Source: Sinotaia quadrata | Taxonomy: Eukaryota; Mollusca; Gastropoda; Architaenioglossa; Viviparidae | Direction: 5' to 3' | DNA: 64,000 bases | NCBI GenBank assembly: GCA_028829895.1 | Contig: CM054181.1 | Span: 8,234,001-8,298,000, forward strand | Shown: positions 34,245-45,020 of the stretch, piece by piece | How the letters are laid out: each line of letters starts with the position of its first letter | Numbering within the stretch: the stretch's first letter is position 1 | The notes under the pieces: generated by a model | What the model was told of the DNA's origin: nothing | Seen by the model: only the letters and a program-made list of their open reading frames with translations | Databases searched by the model: none | Translations under genes and position numbers: made by a program

Positions 34245-34737
34245 TTCATATCTGCTTACACGCCTATTTTATCAAAAGGATATCGTAAAACACAATAATT
34301 TGTAAACTTGTTTATTGTTTATTTGACTGTGTCATTTTATGCTGTATTTGTATGTTATTACACTCTTCTTTTTTTTTCTTTAATACTCTCTTTCAATCTG
34401 AAAGTGTCCATATAATTACTGTTCAGAGTTTCTTCAGTATTCCTTTGCCCTCTTTCACTGTCTTCAGCACTCTTTTTTCCCCTCTTTCACTTCCGTTCAG
34501 CACATCTTTCCCCTCTTTCACTGTCTTCAGTATGTCTTCTAATAATTATTATTTTTCTTCTCTCTTCCCATGTTCTACACTTTCATTATTATAGTTTATG
34601 TAAACTCACTGTCACTGACATTATATTTGTTCAGTGTTTTAGAAAAGAAAATATTTCTCTACTAGTTTTTAATCCTTCATATTTTTGTTAGGCGCCATTT
34701 TATAATTCCTCTAATCGCTGTCAATACCTTCATCTAC
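34244..34737. other. Pyrimidine-rich sequence with degenerate repeat
   Basis: TCTTTCACTGTCTTCAG-type words recur three to four times between 34430 and 34535. No gene. Confidence 0.55.
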
Positions 34738-34739
34738 TT

Positions 34740-34786
<47 letters not shown>
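34738..34786. repeat. (TC)n microsatellite
   Basis: About 23 CT dinucleotides. Confidence 0.97.
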
Positions 34787-34788
<2 letters not shown>

Positions 34789-35084
34789 GTCTTGTCGACC
34801 GTTGGGGCACCACCGATGACCTGACAACCAGCTTCCTCCATTCCGTTCTGTTCTCTGCTAATCGTACCGTATTGCTTAGTTTGTCCTGTCCGCTCTGAGA
34901 TGTTATCCTCCCATCTTCCTCCTCTGTCTTCCTCTCCTTCGCCCTCCTTGCAGTACCTTGCAATCGTTCCTCTAATTGTTTTCATTGCCCCCGTGTTTTC
35001 TTTTAACCTTTAGATTAAGAATTCCTTTTCCTGTACAGAATCCTTCTTTTGCCATTGTTCATTTTTGTAATCTTCCTTTTAATG

Positions 35085-35215
35085 ACTCTATGTCATTATT
35101 CTACTGGCGTTTAATTACATTGTTTGTTCACTCATACTTTGTCATTATTCTACTGGCGTTTAATTACGCCATTTAGTTCAGTCCCACATTCCTCAGTATT
35201 ATACTGGCTTTTAAA
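35085..35215. repeat. ~50-bp repeat, 2.5 copies
   Basis: GTCATTATTCTACTGGCGTT plus TAATTAC at about 35092 and 35142; a diverged third copy (CAGTATTATACTGGCTTTTA) follows near 35194. Confidence 0.85.
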
Positions 35216-35279
35216 TAATATTCACTTCACGTTGAGCCACACTGTTATCATTCCTGGATTCACTGCCAGCACCTTCCTG

Positions 35280-35705
35280 TTTTCGTTTAGCACAGAATCA
35301 TTTCAATCCTTCGGTGGGTTTCGCCGCGGTTGCCTTTTCGGTTCAGCCTTCAGTTTGGTATTTTTGCTCCCCTCGCTTGTACTGCCTCCATGTTTCGCTC
35401 TCTGACGAGTAGGAGCCGGGGATGCAGTGCTAATAATATCCCGAGAGTCTGTTTTCAGGCGCCTTGTTGACCCCGGCCTGCCTCAGTGCTTAACTCCAGT
35501 TGTGCATGGCGGCTGCCTGGCCTACGTCACGCCTGGTTGCACATGCAGCACCGTCCCGGAAGGTAAATTGCACGTGCACCGCGGCATGGCGGACTCCGTG
35601 CGAACCGAGTGGTAGCCCCACAGGGCACGTGTCAGCCTAGAGCTAGCGGGTAATTAATGTGCCTGCATTTTGGAGCAAACGTGCTGCTCGTTAAAAAAAA
35701 AAATG
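35280..35705 (+). other. GC-rich segment ending in an A-run; possible retroposed copy
   Basis: About 400 bp of visibly higher GC than its surroundings, rich in CpG (GCCGCGGTTGCC; CACCGCGGCATGGCGG; CTCCGTGCGAACCGAG) and terminated by A11 at about 35693. Composition plus terminal A-run is what an inserted retroposon would show, but I recognise no family and see no flanking duplication. A CpG-rich regulatory region is the alternative. Confidence 0.35.
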
Positions 35706-36240
35706 TCAACATTTTGTAGATTCTTTTTAAACTTTATTACTCAAAGTAGCCTGTAAGATAGAACACATTACTGGAACAGGACTTGCCAACCACAGATATC
35801 CACTAATGTAATCAGTATGCACTTAAATGTTATCACATCCAGCTGACTGTCTGTAGGATGTGAACACAGATTGCTGGAACAAAACTTTGCCAACCACAAA
35901 AACTTGAATTCACTAGTGTTAATATTAATTAGATTTTAGAGTATCCCTATGAAAAATGTATAGTATAAAAACAACTTATTGCTGTACAGAAAAAGTATAT
36001 ATTACAAAGAGAAACAAGTGTGTATGCTAAGCATAGAAAACCATACGAAATTGATCAGTATCTGTACTTCCAAAGTTCAAGTCAATGTTTACAATACATA
36101 TCACACACAGACACACACACACTCTCTCTCTTCATACACAGACACATATATATACACAAATATAAATACATATATGCATGTACATGTGTGTGTGGTGTCT
36201 TGTTCAAGAGTTTTAAATTAGTTTTCTGTCTTTAATATTT
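35706..36240. other. Diverged duplication and CA-rich tract; no gene
   Basis: AACACATTACTGGAAC...TTGCCAACCACA (about 35761) and AACACAGATTGCTGGAAC...TTGCCAACCACA (about 35862) form an approximately 100-bp duplication. A CA/TA microsatellite follows at 36098-36195. Confidence 0.6.
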
Positions 36241-36820
36241 GTGTTCAGCAACAATGTTTGCGTTTAACAACAATGTGTTCAGCAACAATGTTTGAGTTTA
36301 ACAACAATGTGTTCAGCAACAATGTTTGTGTTCAGCAACAATGTTTGCGTTTAACAACAATGTGTTCAGCAACAATGTTTGTGTTCAACCACAATGTTTG
36401 CGTTTAACAACAATGTGTTCAGCAACAATGTTTGTGTTTAACAACGTCTTCAGCAGCAATGTTTGTGTTTAACAACAATGTGTGTGGACAGCAACAATGT
36501 AAGCACACATGTTATTGGTAAACACATTCCTGCTGAGCACACACATTATTGGTAAACACAGACATTGTTGCTGAGCACACACGTTATTGGTAAACACACA
36601 CTTTGTTGCTGAGCACGCACGCTGTTGCTGAACACAAACATTATTGCTGATCACGCACATTGTTGCTAAACACACAGTGTAGCTGAACACAGCTCTGCTA
36701 AGCGTGACTGTTGTCAAACACACAGCTCTGCTGGGCGTGACTTTATTGTTAAACACAGCTCTGCTGGGCGTGACTTTATTGTTAAACACACAGCTCTGCT
36801 GAACAAATACTAAGCATGAC
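36241..36820. repeat. Minisatellite that switches strand mid-array
   Basis: From 36241 to about 36495 the units read GTGTTCAGCAACAATGTTTG and GTTTAACAACAATGT. From about 36500 to 36680 units read CACACATTGTTGCTGAACAC-type sequence, the reverse complement. From about 36685 a related 37-bp unit (CAGCTCTGCTGGGCGTGACT plus TTATTGTTAAACACA) repeats three times. Confidence 0.9.
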
Positions 36821-36969
36821 TCTGATGCACTAAAGGCAAAACGGTAATGACTTGCGATGGGACAGAACTCATTTGCAATTTTATCAAAACAAAATTCGTA
36901 AGTTATTTAGACTGTGCCATTCATTTTTCATTCTCTCTCGTTTCCTTTTGTCTGCCAATTTTTTTTTTA

Positions 36970-37305
36970 TAGTACCTACAAACCAGTCTCTCTCGTAGTA
37001 CCTATAAACCAGTCTTTCGCATGGTACTTATAAACCAATTTCATAGTACCTACAAACCAGTCTCTCTCGTAGTACCTATAAACCAGTCTTTCGCATGGTA
37101 CTTATAAACCAATTTCATAGTACCTACAAACCAGTCTCTCTCGTAGTACCTATAAACCAGTCTTTCGCATGGTACTTATAAACCAATTTCATAGTACCTA
37201 CAAACCAGTCTCTCTCGTAGTACCTATAAACCAGTCTTTCGCATGGTACTTATAAACCAATTTCATAGTACCTACAAACCAGTCTCTCATAGTACCTACA
37301 AACCA
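36970..37305. repeat. 74-bp higher-order repeat, 4.5 copies
   Basis: TAGTACCTACAAACCAGTCT recurs at 36970, 37044 and so on at 74-bp steps. Each 74-bp unit consists of three diverged ~25-bp monomers (AGTACCTACAAACCAGTC, AGTACCTATAAACCAGTC, GGTACTTATAAACCAATT), so the array has true higher-order structure. Confidence 0.96.
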
Positions 37306-37527
37306 GTCACTTAAAAAAACATTCTCTCTCATAAAGCAGGAAGGAGTGAACGCTAGGAAGGGGTTGGTGGTCGTAACCTCTAAGGATTGGCCTTGCGACG
37401 CAGGAGTAGGTGGTTCCAGACATCAGTCGTAAATTCACCATCCGATACCCCACTTCACCCCCACCACTTTCCTTCCGCGGATTGAGATTGTCGATCTGTC
37501 TGCTGCCTTGTGAAGAGATGTGATCGG

Positions 37528-39165
37528 GATATATGTTATTTTATTATTATTTGCTAAGCCTGCTGAGGTATATTGTTAAAATATATACTGTATTGTTATT
37601 TTATTATCATTTGCTAAGCCTACTGAGGTATATTGTTAAAATATATACTTTATTGTTATTTTATTATCATTTGCTCAGCCTACTGAGGTATATTGTTAAA
37701 ATATATACTTTATTGTTATTTTATTATCATTTGCTCAGCCTACTGAGGTATATTGTTAAAATATATACTTTATTGTTATTTTATTATCATTTGCTAAGCC
37801 TACTGAGGTATATTGTTAAAATATATACTTTATTGTTATTTTATTATCATTTGCTAAGCCTACTGAGGTATATTGTTAAAATATATACTTTATTGTTATT
37901 TTATTATCATTTGCTAAGCCTACTGAGGTATATTGTTAAAATATATACTTTATTGTTATTTTATTATCATTTGCTAAGCCTACTGAGGTATATTGTTAAA
38001 ATATATACTTTATTGTTATTTTATTATCATTTGCTAAGCCTGCTGAGGTATATTGTTAAAATATATACTTTATTGTTATTTTATTATCATTTGCTAAGCC
38101 TGCTGAGGTATATTGTTAAAATATATACTTTATTGTTATTTTATTATCATTTGCTAAGCCTACTGAGGTATATTGTTAAAATATATACTTTATTGTTATT
38201 TTATTATCATTTGCTAAGCCTACTGAGGTATATTGTTAAAATATATACTTTATTGTTATTTTATTATCATTTGCTAAGCCTACTGAGGTATATTGTTAAA
38301 ATATATAATTTATTGTTATTGTATTATTATTTGCTAAGCCTACTGAGGTATATTGTTAAAATATATACTTTATTGTTATTTTATTATCATTTGCTAAGCC
38401 TACTGGGGTATATTGTTAAAATATATACTTTATTGTTATTTTATTATCATTTGCTAAGCCTACTGAGGTATATTGTTAAAATATATACTTTATTGTTATT
38501 TTATTATCATTTGCTAAGCCTACTGAGGTATATTGTTAAAATATATACTTTATTGTTATTTTATTATCATTTGCTAAGCCTGCTGAGGTATATTGTTAAA
38601 ATATATACTTTATTGTTATTTTATTATCATTTGCTAAGCCTGCTGAGGTATATTGTTAAAATATATACTTTATTGTTATTTTATTATCATTTGCTAAGCC
38701 TACTGAGGTATATTGTTAAAATATATACTTTATTGTTATTTTATTATCATTTGCTAAGCCTACTGAGGTATATTGTTAAAATATATACTTTATTGTTATT
38801 TTATTATCATTTGCTAAGCCTACTGAGGTATATTGTTAAAATATATACTTTATTGTTATTTTATTATCATTTGCTAAGCCTACTGAGGTATATTGTTAAA
38901 ATATATACTTTATTGTTATTTTATTATCATTTGCTAAGCCTACTGAGGTATATTGTTAAAATATATACTTTATTGTTATTTTATTATCATTTGCTAAGCC
39001 TGCTGAGGTATATTGTTAAAATATATACTTTATTGTTATTTTATTATCATTTGCTAAGCCTACTGAGGTATATTGTTAAAATATATACTTCATTGTTATT
39101 TTATTATCATTTGCTCAGCCTACTAAGGTATATTTTTAAAAATAACATTTTAAAATGCACCTCCC
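37528..39165. repeat. 60-bp tandem repeat, 27 copies, no indels
   Basis: TACTGAGGTATATTGTTAAA then ATATATACTTTATTGTTATT then TTATTATCATTTGCTAAGCC repeats 27 times at exactly 60 bp. Sparse variants (TGCTGAGG, GCTCAGCC, CTGGGGTA) mark sub-blocks. A 550-residue frame (37533-39185, +) reads through as a 20-residue hydrophobic repeat (LLFYYHLLSLLRYIVKIYTL). Because 60 is divisible by three, any stop-free frame stays open; there is no flanking domain, so I treat it as non-coding. Confidence 0.98.
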
Positions 39166-39239
39166 CCGCACCCATCAAGGAATAATCTTATAATACTAAC
39201 AATACAGTTCTATGTAATTTTTAATGCATTTCTAATAAA

Positions 39240-39580
39240 GGCGAGTACTTACAATGCAGTTCTATATAAAGCCAAGTATATACAATGCAGTTCTATATAA
39301 AGCCAAATATATACAATGCAGTTCTATATAAAGCCAAGTATATACAATGCAGTTCTATATAAAGCCAAGTATATACAATGCAGTTCTATATAAATCCAAG
39401 TATATACAATGCAGTTCTATATAAATCCAAGTATATACAATGCAGTTCTATAAACAGCCAAGGACAAGTATATACAATGCAGTTCTATAAACAGCCAAGG
39501 ACAAGTATATACAAAGCAGTTAAAAAAAATAATAAAGTCGAGTATATACTTTGCAGTTCTATATAAAGTCGAGTACTTAC
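39240..39580. repeat. 31-bp tandem repeat, ~10 copies
   Basis: GCAGTTCTATATAAAGCCAA plus GTATATACAAT at 39256, 39287 and so on. Late units gain an AACAGCCAAGGACAAG variant. Confidence 0.95.
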
Positions 39581-40286
39581 TTGCTTACTGTTCTACAAAC
39601 AACACTTTTCATAGCTTGGTGAAAGAATCTCAAGTAGCCAAGAAGCGTCGTAAAGCTGCCAGCCAGTCGTGACGTCACCTGAAGTGAGATGAGCAATATG
39701 GCACTCGAGGTCAGAGGTCGAGCAGTGTTCTACAACCTAGCCATCTGGCTGTTGCGCTTGACAGCTGATGAGGCTGAGATGGGGCATACGGCAAAACGCA
39801 TTCCACCCCACTGCCGTACCCCACTGCTTTTCTTCATGACTCTATCCTATATCTATCTACCCAGTTACTAGTTTACCGCAAAGGCAAAGTTTTCTTTCTT
39901 TTCCATTCAAAACTCCCATACTTCCGTTTTGACAGTCTGCAGTTATTTAAATATAGAACAAAATACAAAACTCAATGTTCTATTTATCTCTCTCCGTCCT
40001 GTCTGCTTGCCTGTCTTTGTGTCTTTCCACGCACGCACGCACGCTTACACACGCACACATACACATCGTTTCCCCTTCTGCCTGATAAAAAAATCAATTA
40101 CCATCCTGGGGTGAAAGGTAGTGCACGTTATTAAGAGATTCAACTTCCAGATTTCTTACCAATAGAAGTATTAAGTGGTTTGTAATTTGATCAATTTACC
40201 TTTTCCTCCAGACACCCCCCCCCCCTACACACACACACACACGCACACAGACACACACGGACATGGTGCTCAAACAGCCTTAAAAA
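39581..40286. other. No gene seen
   Basis: Unique sequence; CGCA/CA tracts at 40029-40066 and a C-run followed by CA repeats at 40216-40258. Confidence 0.55.
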
Positions 40287-40512
40287 ATAAAGAAAGTTGG
40301 TCATAAGGTTTAGGCGCTGGCCTTGCATGTTGGAGATTCGAATCCAACTCTGTCATTATGTCAGTGTGGGTATTTTATAAACTACACACCCACCCACCTC
40401 TTCGGGATGATCCTGATTATAAGACCTTGAAGATTTTAAGTAATATGACCCACACCAAATCACACAGTCCTCCACTAAAAAAAAAAAAAAAAAAGATAAA
40501 TCTTCAAATGTC
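40287..40512 (+). mobile_element. tRNA-headed SINE with A-rich tail
   Basis: Pol III promoter-like A box TGGTCATAAGG (40298-40308) and B box GATTCGAATCC (40335-40345), within TTAGGCGCTGGCCTTGCATG sequence typical of tRNA-derived heads. Body: GGGATGATCCTGATTATAAG, AATATGACCCACACCAAATC, CACAGTCCTCCAC. Tail: A18 then GATAAATCTT. The body and tail recur at 42337-42433, which supports mobility. The tRNA of origin is not determined. Confidence 0.75.
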
Positions 40513-41075
40513 CTCAAAACAAACCAAAAATAAAAAATCAATTATGCATTTAATCTAAACATTTATTAACATAATTATGTAATTCTAGATTTTAGCCACA
40601 CCACAACAAATCTAACAATGGTGTTCTTTTCTTTACCAATACAATATCATGTATGCTGAGACGTTGTCAGTTGCATGCTGGGATATTTTTGTTAGTAGCA
40701 TGCCGGGATATTGTCAGATGCATCCTGGGATATTGTTGTCATTTACAAGAAGTCTTAGGTGTGACTAACCTAGTCACGTCAGTATGTTCCCAGAAGATGA
40801 CGTAATCCTCTAGAACTGAGATTGATATTATGATTACAATATGAGTTAGTTTTCTTTCCTTTACAGTATAGTGAAACTAGCTTAAAAAGTAATTGAGAAG
40901 AAATAATTAGGAGCAAGTCAATTAAACAACTGTATTTATTTCTTGTGTCATGCAAATAGTAATTTTAAGCCAATGACCTGACTTTTGGCACAGGGTTGGC
41001 AGACACAAGCAAACTATTTATTTATTAATTTATTTTACAGTGCTGGAATTCCCCGTGAAACAAAATGTATTTTTT
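40513..41075. other. No gene; short degenerate repeat
   Basis: GCATGCTGGGATATT-type words repeat about four times at 40671-40740 (24-30 bp spacing). Confidence 0.6.
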
Positions 41076-41180
41076 CTCAAATATATTTCTTAAACAACTT
41101 TAGCACTAGTAATAGATGACTCATCAAATATATTTCTTAAACAACTTTAGCACTAGTAATAGATGACTCATCAACTTGTG
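41076..41180. repeat. ~47-bp tandem duplication
   Basis: TCAAATATATTTCTTAAACA plus ACTTTAGCACTAGTAATAGA occurs twice, near-identical. Confidence 0.95.
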
Positions 41181-41219
41181 CTTTGGACGTGTCATCGTGC
41201 CAATATATTGACAACTGCT

Positions 41220-41485
41220 AATGAAATTACTTAACATCACACAAAATAAGTGTGAAAATAGTTGAAAAGTGTACAGTTAAAAGAGTCAATTATTTAACAT
41301 CACACGAAATAAGTGTGAAAAGAATTGAAACATACAGTTAAAAGAGCCGATTACTTCACATGAAATAAGTGTGAAAAGAATTGAAAAGTATACAGTTAAA
41401 AGAGCCAGTTACAATTACTTAACATCATATGAAATAAATGTGAAAAGAATTGAAAAGTATACAGTTAGAAGAGCCAGCTACTGTT
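41220..41485. repeat. 56-69 bp tandem repeat, 4 copies
   Basis: AAATAAGTGTGAAAAGAATT anchors (41248, 41311, 41367, 41436) with ACAGTTAAAAGAGCC and TTACTTAACATCA between. Confidence 0.9.
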
Positions 41486-41855
41486 CATTTTCTTTTGCTC
41501 CTCATAGAACTTACAGAGAAGCTCATCCCACACAGGTGTAGCCAGAAAATGTTTGTATCGGAGCTGCTCTAAGTTTCTGATTAAGGATGGGGCCTCTATC
41601 TGGATCAAGTCTACAAGTTATCTTCCCCAAACCTGTGCTACCAGATGGCTACGATTTCACTCAACCTACACTAGCTGTCAGTTGCCCACCCTGGGTGTCT
41701 GAAAATAAGATTACAGATGTTCATTAAGAAACCTCCATCTTTAGAGATATTGCTTTTAACTCTAATTTACATCTAGTGGGGTACTAAACTGATCTGCCCT
41801 CGTCGATGCCTGTAATCAGGAAAGTGGTCAAATTATGCTGTGTTTTTACAGCTTT
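41486..41855. other. No gene seen
   Basis: Unique sequence without a recognisable feature. Confidence 0.5.
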
Positions 41856-42020
41856 AGCTGTAACATTATTTAGATAAAGTATATGTTTTTGTGCCAGCTA
41901 TAACATTATTTAGATAAAGTGTATGTTTATTGTGCCAGCTATAACATTATTTAGATAAAGTGTATGTTTATTGTGCCAGCTATAACATTATTTAGATAAA
42001 GTGTATGTTTATTGCGCCAA
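41856..42020. repeat. 41-bp tandem repeat, 4 copies
   Basis: TGCCAGCTATAACATTATTT plus AGATAAAGTGTATGTTTATTG at 41892, 41933 and onward; the first copy is diverged. Confidence 0.95.
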
Positions 42021-42057
42021 CACTATCCTGAATTTTGCATCTACATAACCCATGAAC

Positions 42058-42240
42058 AAATATGGCTCATTCTGTACTTTCGCTGCTTTTTAATGTCACA
42101 GGCTCATTGATCACTCTCTGTTCATTCATCAGTCCCTGTATTCATAACAAATATGGCTCATTCTGTACTTTCGCTGCTTTTTAATGTCACAGGCTCATTG
42201 ATCACTCTCTGTTCATTCATCAGTCCCTGTATTCATTCAT
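42058..42240. repeat. 90-bp tandem duplication
   Basis: ATATGGCTCATTCTGTACTT starts at 42061 and 42151; copies look identical. Its right end contains TTCATTCATCAGTCCCTGT, the unit of the 20-bp array that follows, so the array and duplication overlap. Confidence 0.96.
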
Positions 42241-42745
42241 CAGGCTATCTCTGTTCATTCTGTCAGTTCCCTTGTTCCTTCATCTGTCTCTTTGTTCATT
42301 CATCAGTTTCCGTGTTCATTCTATCAGTCCCTCTGTTCGGGATGATCCTGATTTTAAGACCTTGAAGATTTTAAGTAATATGACCCACACCAAATCACAC
42401 AGTCCTCCACAAAAAAATAGATAAATCTTTAAATCTGTTCATTCATCAGTCTCTCTGTACATTCATCAGTTTCCGTGTTCAAACTATCAGTATCTTTGTT
42501 CATTCTATCAGTCTCCCTTTTCATTCATCAGTCTTTTTCTTCATTCATCAGTCCCTTTGTTCATTCAGCACTCTCTCTTCATTCATCAGTTTCCGTGTTC
42601 AAACTATCAGTATCTTTGTTCACTCTATCAGTCCCTCTGTTCATTCATCACTCTCTCTGATCACTCACCAGTATTTCTTCTATCAATCTCTCTATTCATT
42701 CATCAGTCTTTCTATTCACTCTATCAACTTACATCTTTCTAGGTG
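42241..42745. repeat. ~20-bp degenerate array, interrupted by SINE sequence
   Basis: TTCATTCATCAGTCTCTCTG and TTCAAACTATCAGTATCTTT variants, with a ~120-bp higher-order copy (TTTCCGTGTTCAAACTATCA at about 42470 and 42587). SINE-derived sequence occupies 42337-42433. Confidence 0.9.
42337..42433 (+). mobile_element. 5'-truncated SINE copy inside the 20-bp array
   Basis: GGGATGATCCTGATTTTAAG, AATATGACCCACACCAAATC, CACAGTCCTCCAC, an A7 tract and AGATAAATCTT match the 3' part of 40287-40512, with the tRNA head missing. Both edges abut CTGTTC, but that word belongs to the array unit, so no target duplication can be claimed. Confidence 0.85.
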
Positions 42746-43074
42746 TGACTGTGCGAATTGTCGACGAGTCACTTACCTGTCCATCTGTGCGTCTGTGTCT
42801 AATCAGGTCGTTTTGGGGTCTTAGCTTGTGTCTAATTTGCGAGATGCGAAAGAAATTAGAGTGGTACATTTGACGTACATCTAAATAGTCACTTTCACCC
42901 ATCCTTCTTCACATGAGGAAACTAGGAAAGATAGCCCTACTAATATATTTAGCGCGAACATTTTTTTGTTGGTATTATATAGCATTTCAATCATATTATT
43001 TTGTTTGTTTTGTTTTGCACGAATGTTATTTACTTAATGATGCAGAGCAGTGACTTATTTAGTATTGCAATTTT
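42746..43074. other. No gene seen
   Basis: Unique sequence; TTTGTTTTG run near 43001-43016. Confidence 0.5.
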
Positions 43075-43335
43075 AGTTTTATGTGTGTTGTGTGAAACAA
43101 AAAATTACTTAGCATTCCAAACTTTGATAGGTATTGCAATATTTATGTATGTTGTGTGTAACAGAAAAATACTTAGCATTCCAAACTTTGATAGGTATTG
43201 CAATATTAGTTTTATGTATGTTGTGTGTAACAGAAACTTACTTGGCATTCCAAACTTTGATAGGTATTGCAATATTTATGTATGTTGTGTGAAACAAAAA
43301 ATTATTTAGCATTCCAAACTTTGATAGGTATTATA
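43075..43335. repeat. 63-69 bp tandem repeat, 4 copies
   Basis: GCATTCCAAACTTTGATAGG anchors (43113, 43178, 43247, 43310) with TTTATGTATGTTGTGTG between; small indels (ATTAGTTTTATG insertion) change length. Confidence 0.93.
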
Positions 43336-43379
43336 ATGCACATTATTCTTTAATGTTGCATAGCCACTTATCACTATAA

Positions 43380-43450
43380 ATTATATAATTTTATGACTAC
43401 GATAAAATTATATAATTTTATGACTATTATATAATTATATAATTTATTAT
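43380..43450. repeat. AT-only direct and inverted repeats
   Basis: TATATAATTTTATGACTA occurs twice and ATAATTATATAATTTATTAT follows; the stretch can fold into several short hairpins. Confidence 0.7.
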
Positions 43451-43574
43451 TGCTGCAAAAAAAAAGTCTGTCAATCATGATCGTCGTCATCATTATCAAT
43501 ATCATTATTTCATAATAATTTGTTATCTAGATTTTCATCATCTCTGCTGTTTCACCGTTGCAGAATGAATAAGG

Positions 43575-43790
43575 TTTGCTCATCTCTGTAGTAATTGGAT
43601 TGGGGTCTAGTAACGTCATTGAAGGTTCGCTTGTCTCTGTGTTAACTGGATTGGGGGTATAGTAACGTCACTGAAAGTTCGCTTGTCTCTGTGTTAACTG
43701 GATTGGGGGTCTAGTAACGTCACTGAAAGTTCGCTTGTCTCTGTGTTAACTGGATTGGGGGTATAGTAACGTCACTGAAGCTGAAGAATG
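43575..43790. repeat. 52-bp tandem repeat, 4 copies
   Basis: GTTCGCTTGTCTCTGTGTTA plus ACTGGATTGGGGGT and TAGTAACGTCA; the first copy is diverged, and TATAG and TCTAG variants alternate. Confidence 0.95.
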
Positions 43791-44834
43791 AAATCATACT
43801 GTAGCCATCTGCCCCACCTCCACCCCCATTACAAAACAGTCAAATTAAATGTACATAATTGTCCTATAGCCATTACTAAATATATTATGTCAAAGTATAG
43901 GTAAGGCTACTTAATGAAGGAAGGATGGGGAATTTTGCGACGTACGTTTTACTTCCAACTTATTCCCCCCACCCCCCTCACCAGTCTAGTTAATCTACAA
44001 TTCAATGAATCACTTCACCGCTGACCGCCATTTTATTTCTACAATATTTTCTTTCCAATTGGTCGATAAAATGGATTGTTAAAGGGGCATTGATTGGTCT
44101 GGTATTATGCTGTCCACACAAGCCTGCAGACATTTATATCCATAGAGTCGAGTGCTCTTTCAAATCAAACTACGTCAATTTTCTACAGGAGGATGGGAGG
44201 GGGGAAGACGTCATTTGAGTTCAAAGTGTATCCGTTCCCACGGGTCGTAGAATTCGCTGGCTAGTGCAGACGAGGCGTAAAGGTCATAACCTTTTTTCAA
44301 GCTCCTAAACACAAAAATAAAACAAAGAAAAAACCTGTGAGTACTGCTTTTGAACAAATGCCTCAAACAGTAACACGAACAAGACTGATTTATCGTACTG
44401 TCAATCAAAACGACGACACGGTTTGGGGTATTTTTTTTTTTTTTTATTGTTTTGTTTTTAACCCGCCATCACATCAGTTGAGTTCAAGCGTGGTTCGCAC
44501 CAATTTCACGCCATGTGCAATATGGTTCCCGAGGTTTATTAATTTCTTTCCCTATTATCTTGCTGAATAAAGCATGACAAAATTTCTTAGCACGATCCTA
44601 TTTTTGTTTCTTCTTTTTTCTCTTTATTAGTATTGGTCGTCTGCCAGTGCAAGGTGATAAAGGGTGACGTCATTTCCGCAAGTGGTTCTCGTAGTAATTG
44701 AAGCCGCGAGCCGCGTCCCCACTCGCTCCAGCGGAAACATTTCAATATGGATTTGGGTGTCGTTGCCGTTATGAGTTACGGTTAACAGGGTGCAGCCCTT
44801 GTCTCCGCATTAAAATCCGCATTTTATCTTAACG
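43791..44834. other. Unique sequence, no gene established
   Basis: Poly-T tract at 44430-44446 and C-rich patch near 43965-43980. Overlapping short open frames near 44211-44570 have no recognisable content. Confidence 0.45.
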
Positions 44835-45020
44835 ACACATTAGCTCGCGAGGATGGGCACTATAACATCTTGCTCTAGGGACCCAGGTTCGAGCCCTGAT
44901 CAGGCTGAAATTTTAACGGAAGTATCTCAACCCCTCCGAAGTTGATGGAAGTGGGATTAGAGACCAGCTCATCAGATTGGATGATGGTGCAGACACCATG
45001 TGCTTAAAGATTTCATTAGC
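44835..45020 (+). mobile_element. Second tRNA-like (SINE-like) sequence
   Basis: A box TAGCTCGCGAGG (44841-44852) and B box GGTTCGAGCCC (44886-44896) are spaced 45 bp apart, as in a tRNA. The 7 bases on either side that would form the acceptor stem (GACACAT and ATCAGGC) do not pair, so this is not a functional tRNA. The body downstream is unlike that of 40287-40512, so if it is a SINE it is another family. Its right limit is a guess. Confidence 0.5.

Noticed and set aside
37533..39185. 550-residue protein with 20-residue hydrophobic repeats
   Set aside because: It is the 60-bp array read in a stop-free frame; the period is divisible by three and there is no non-repetitive domain on either side.
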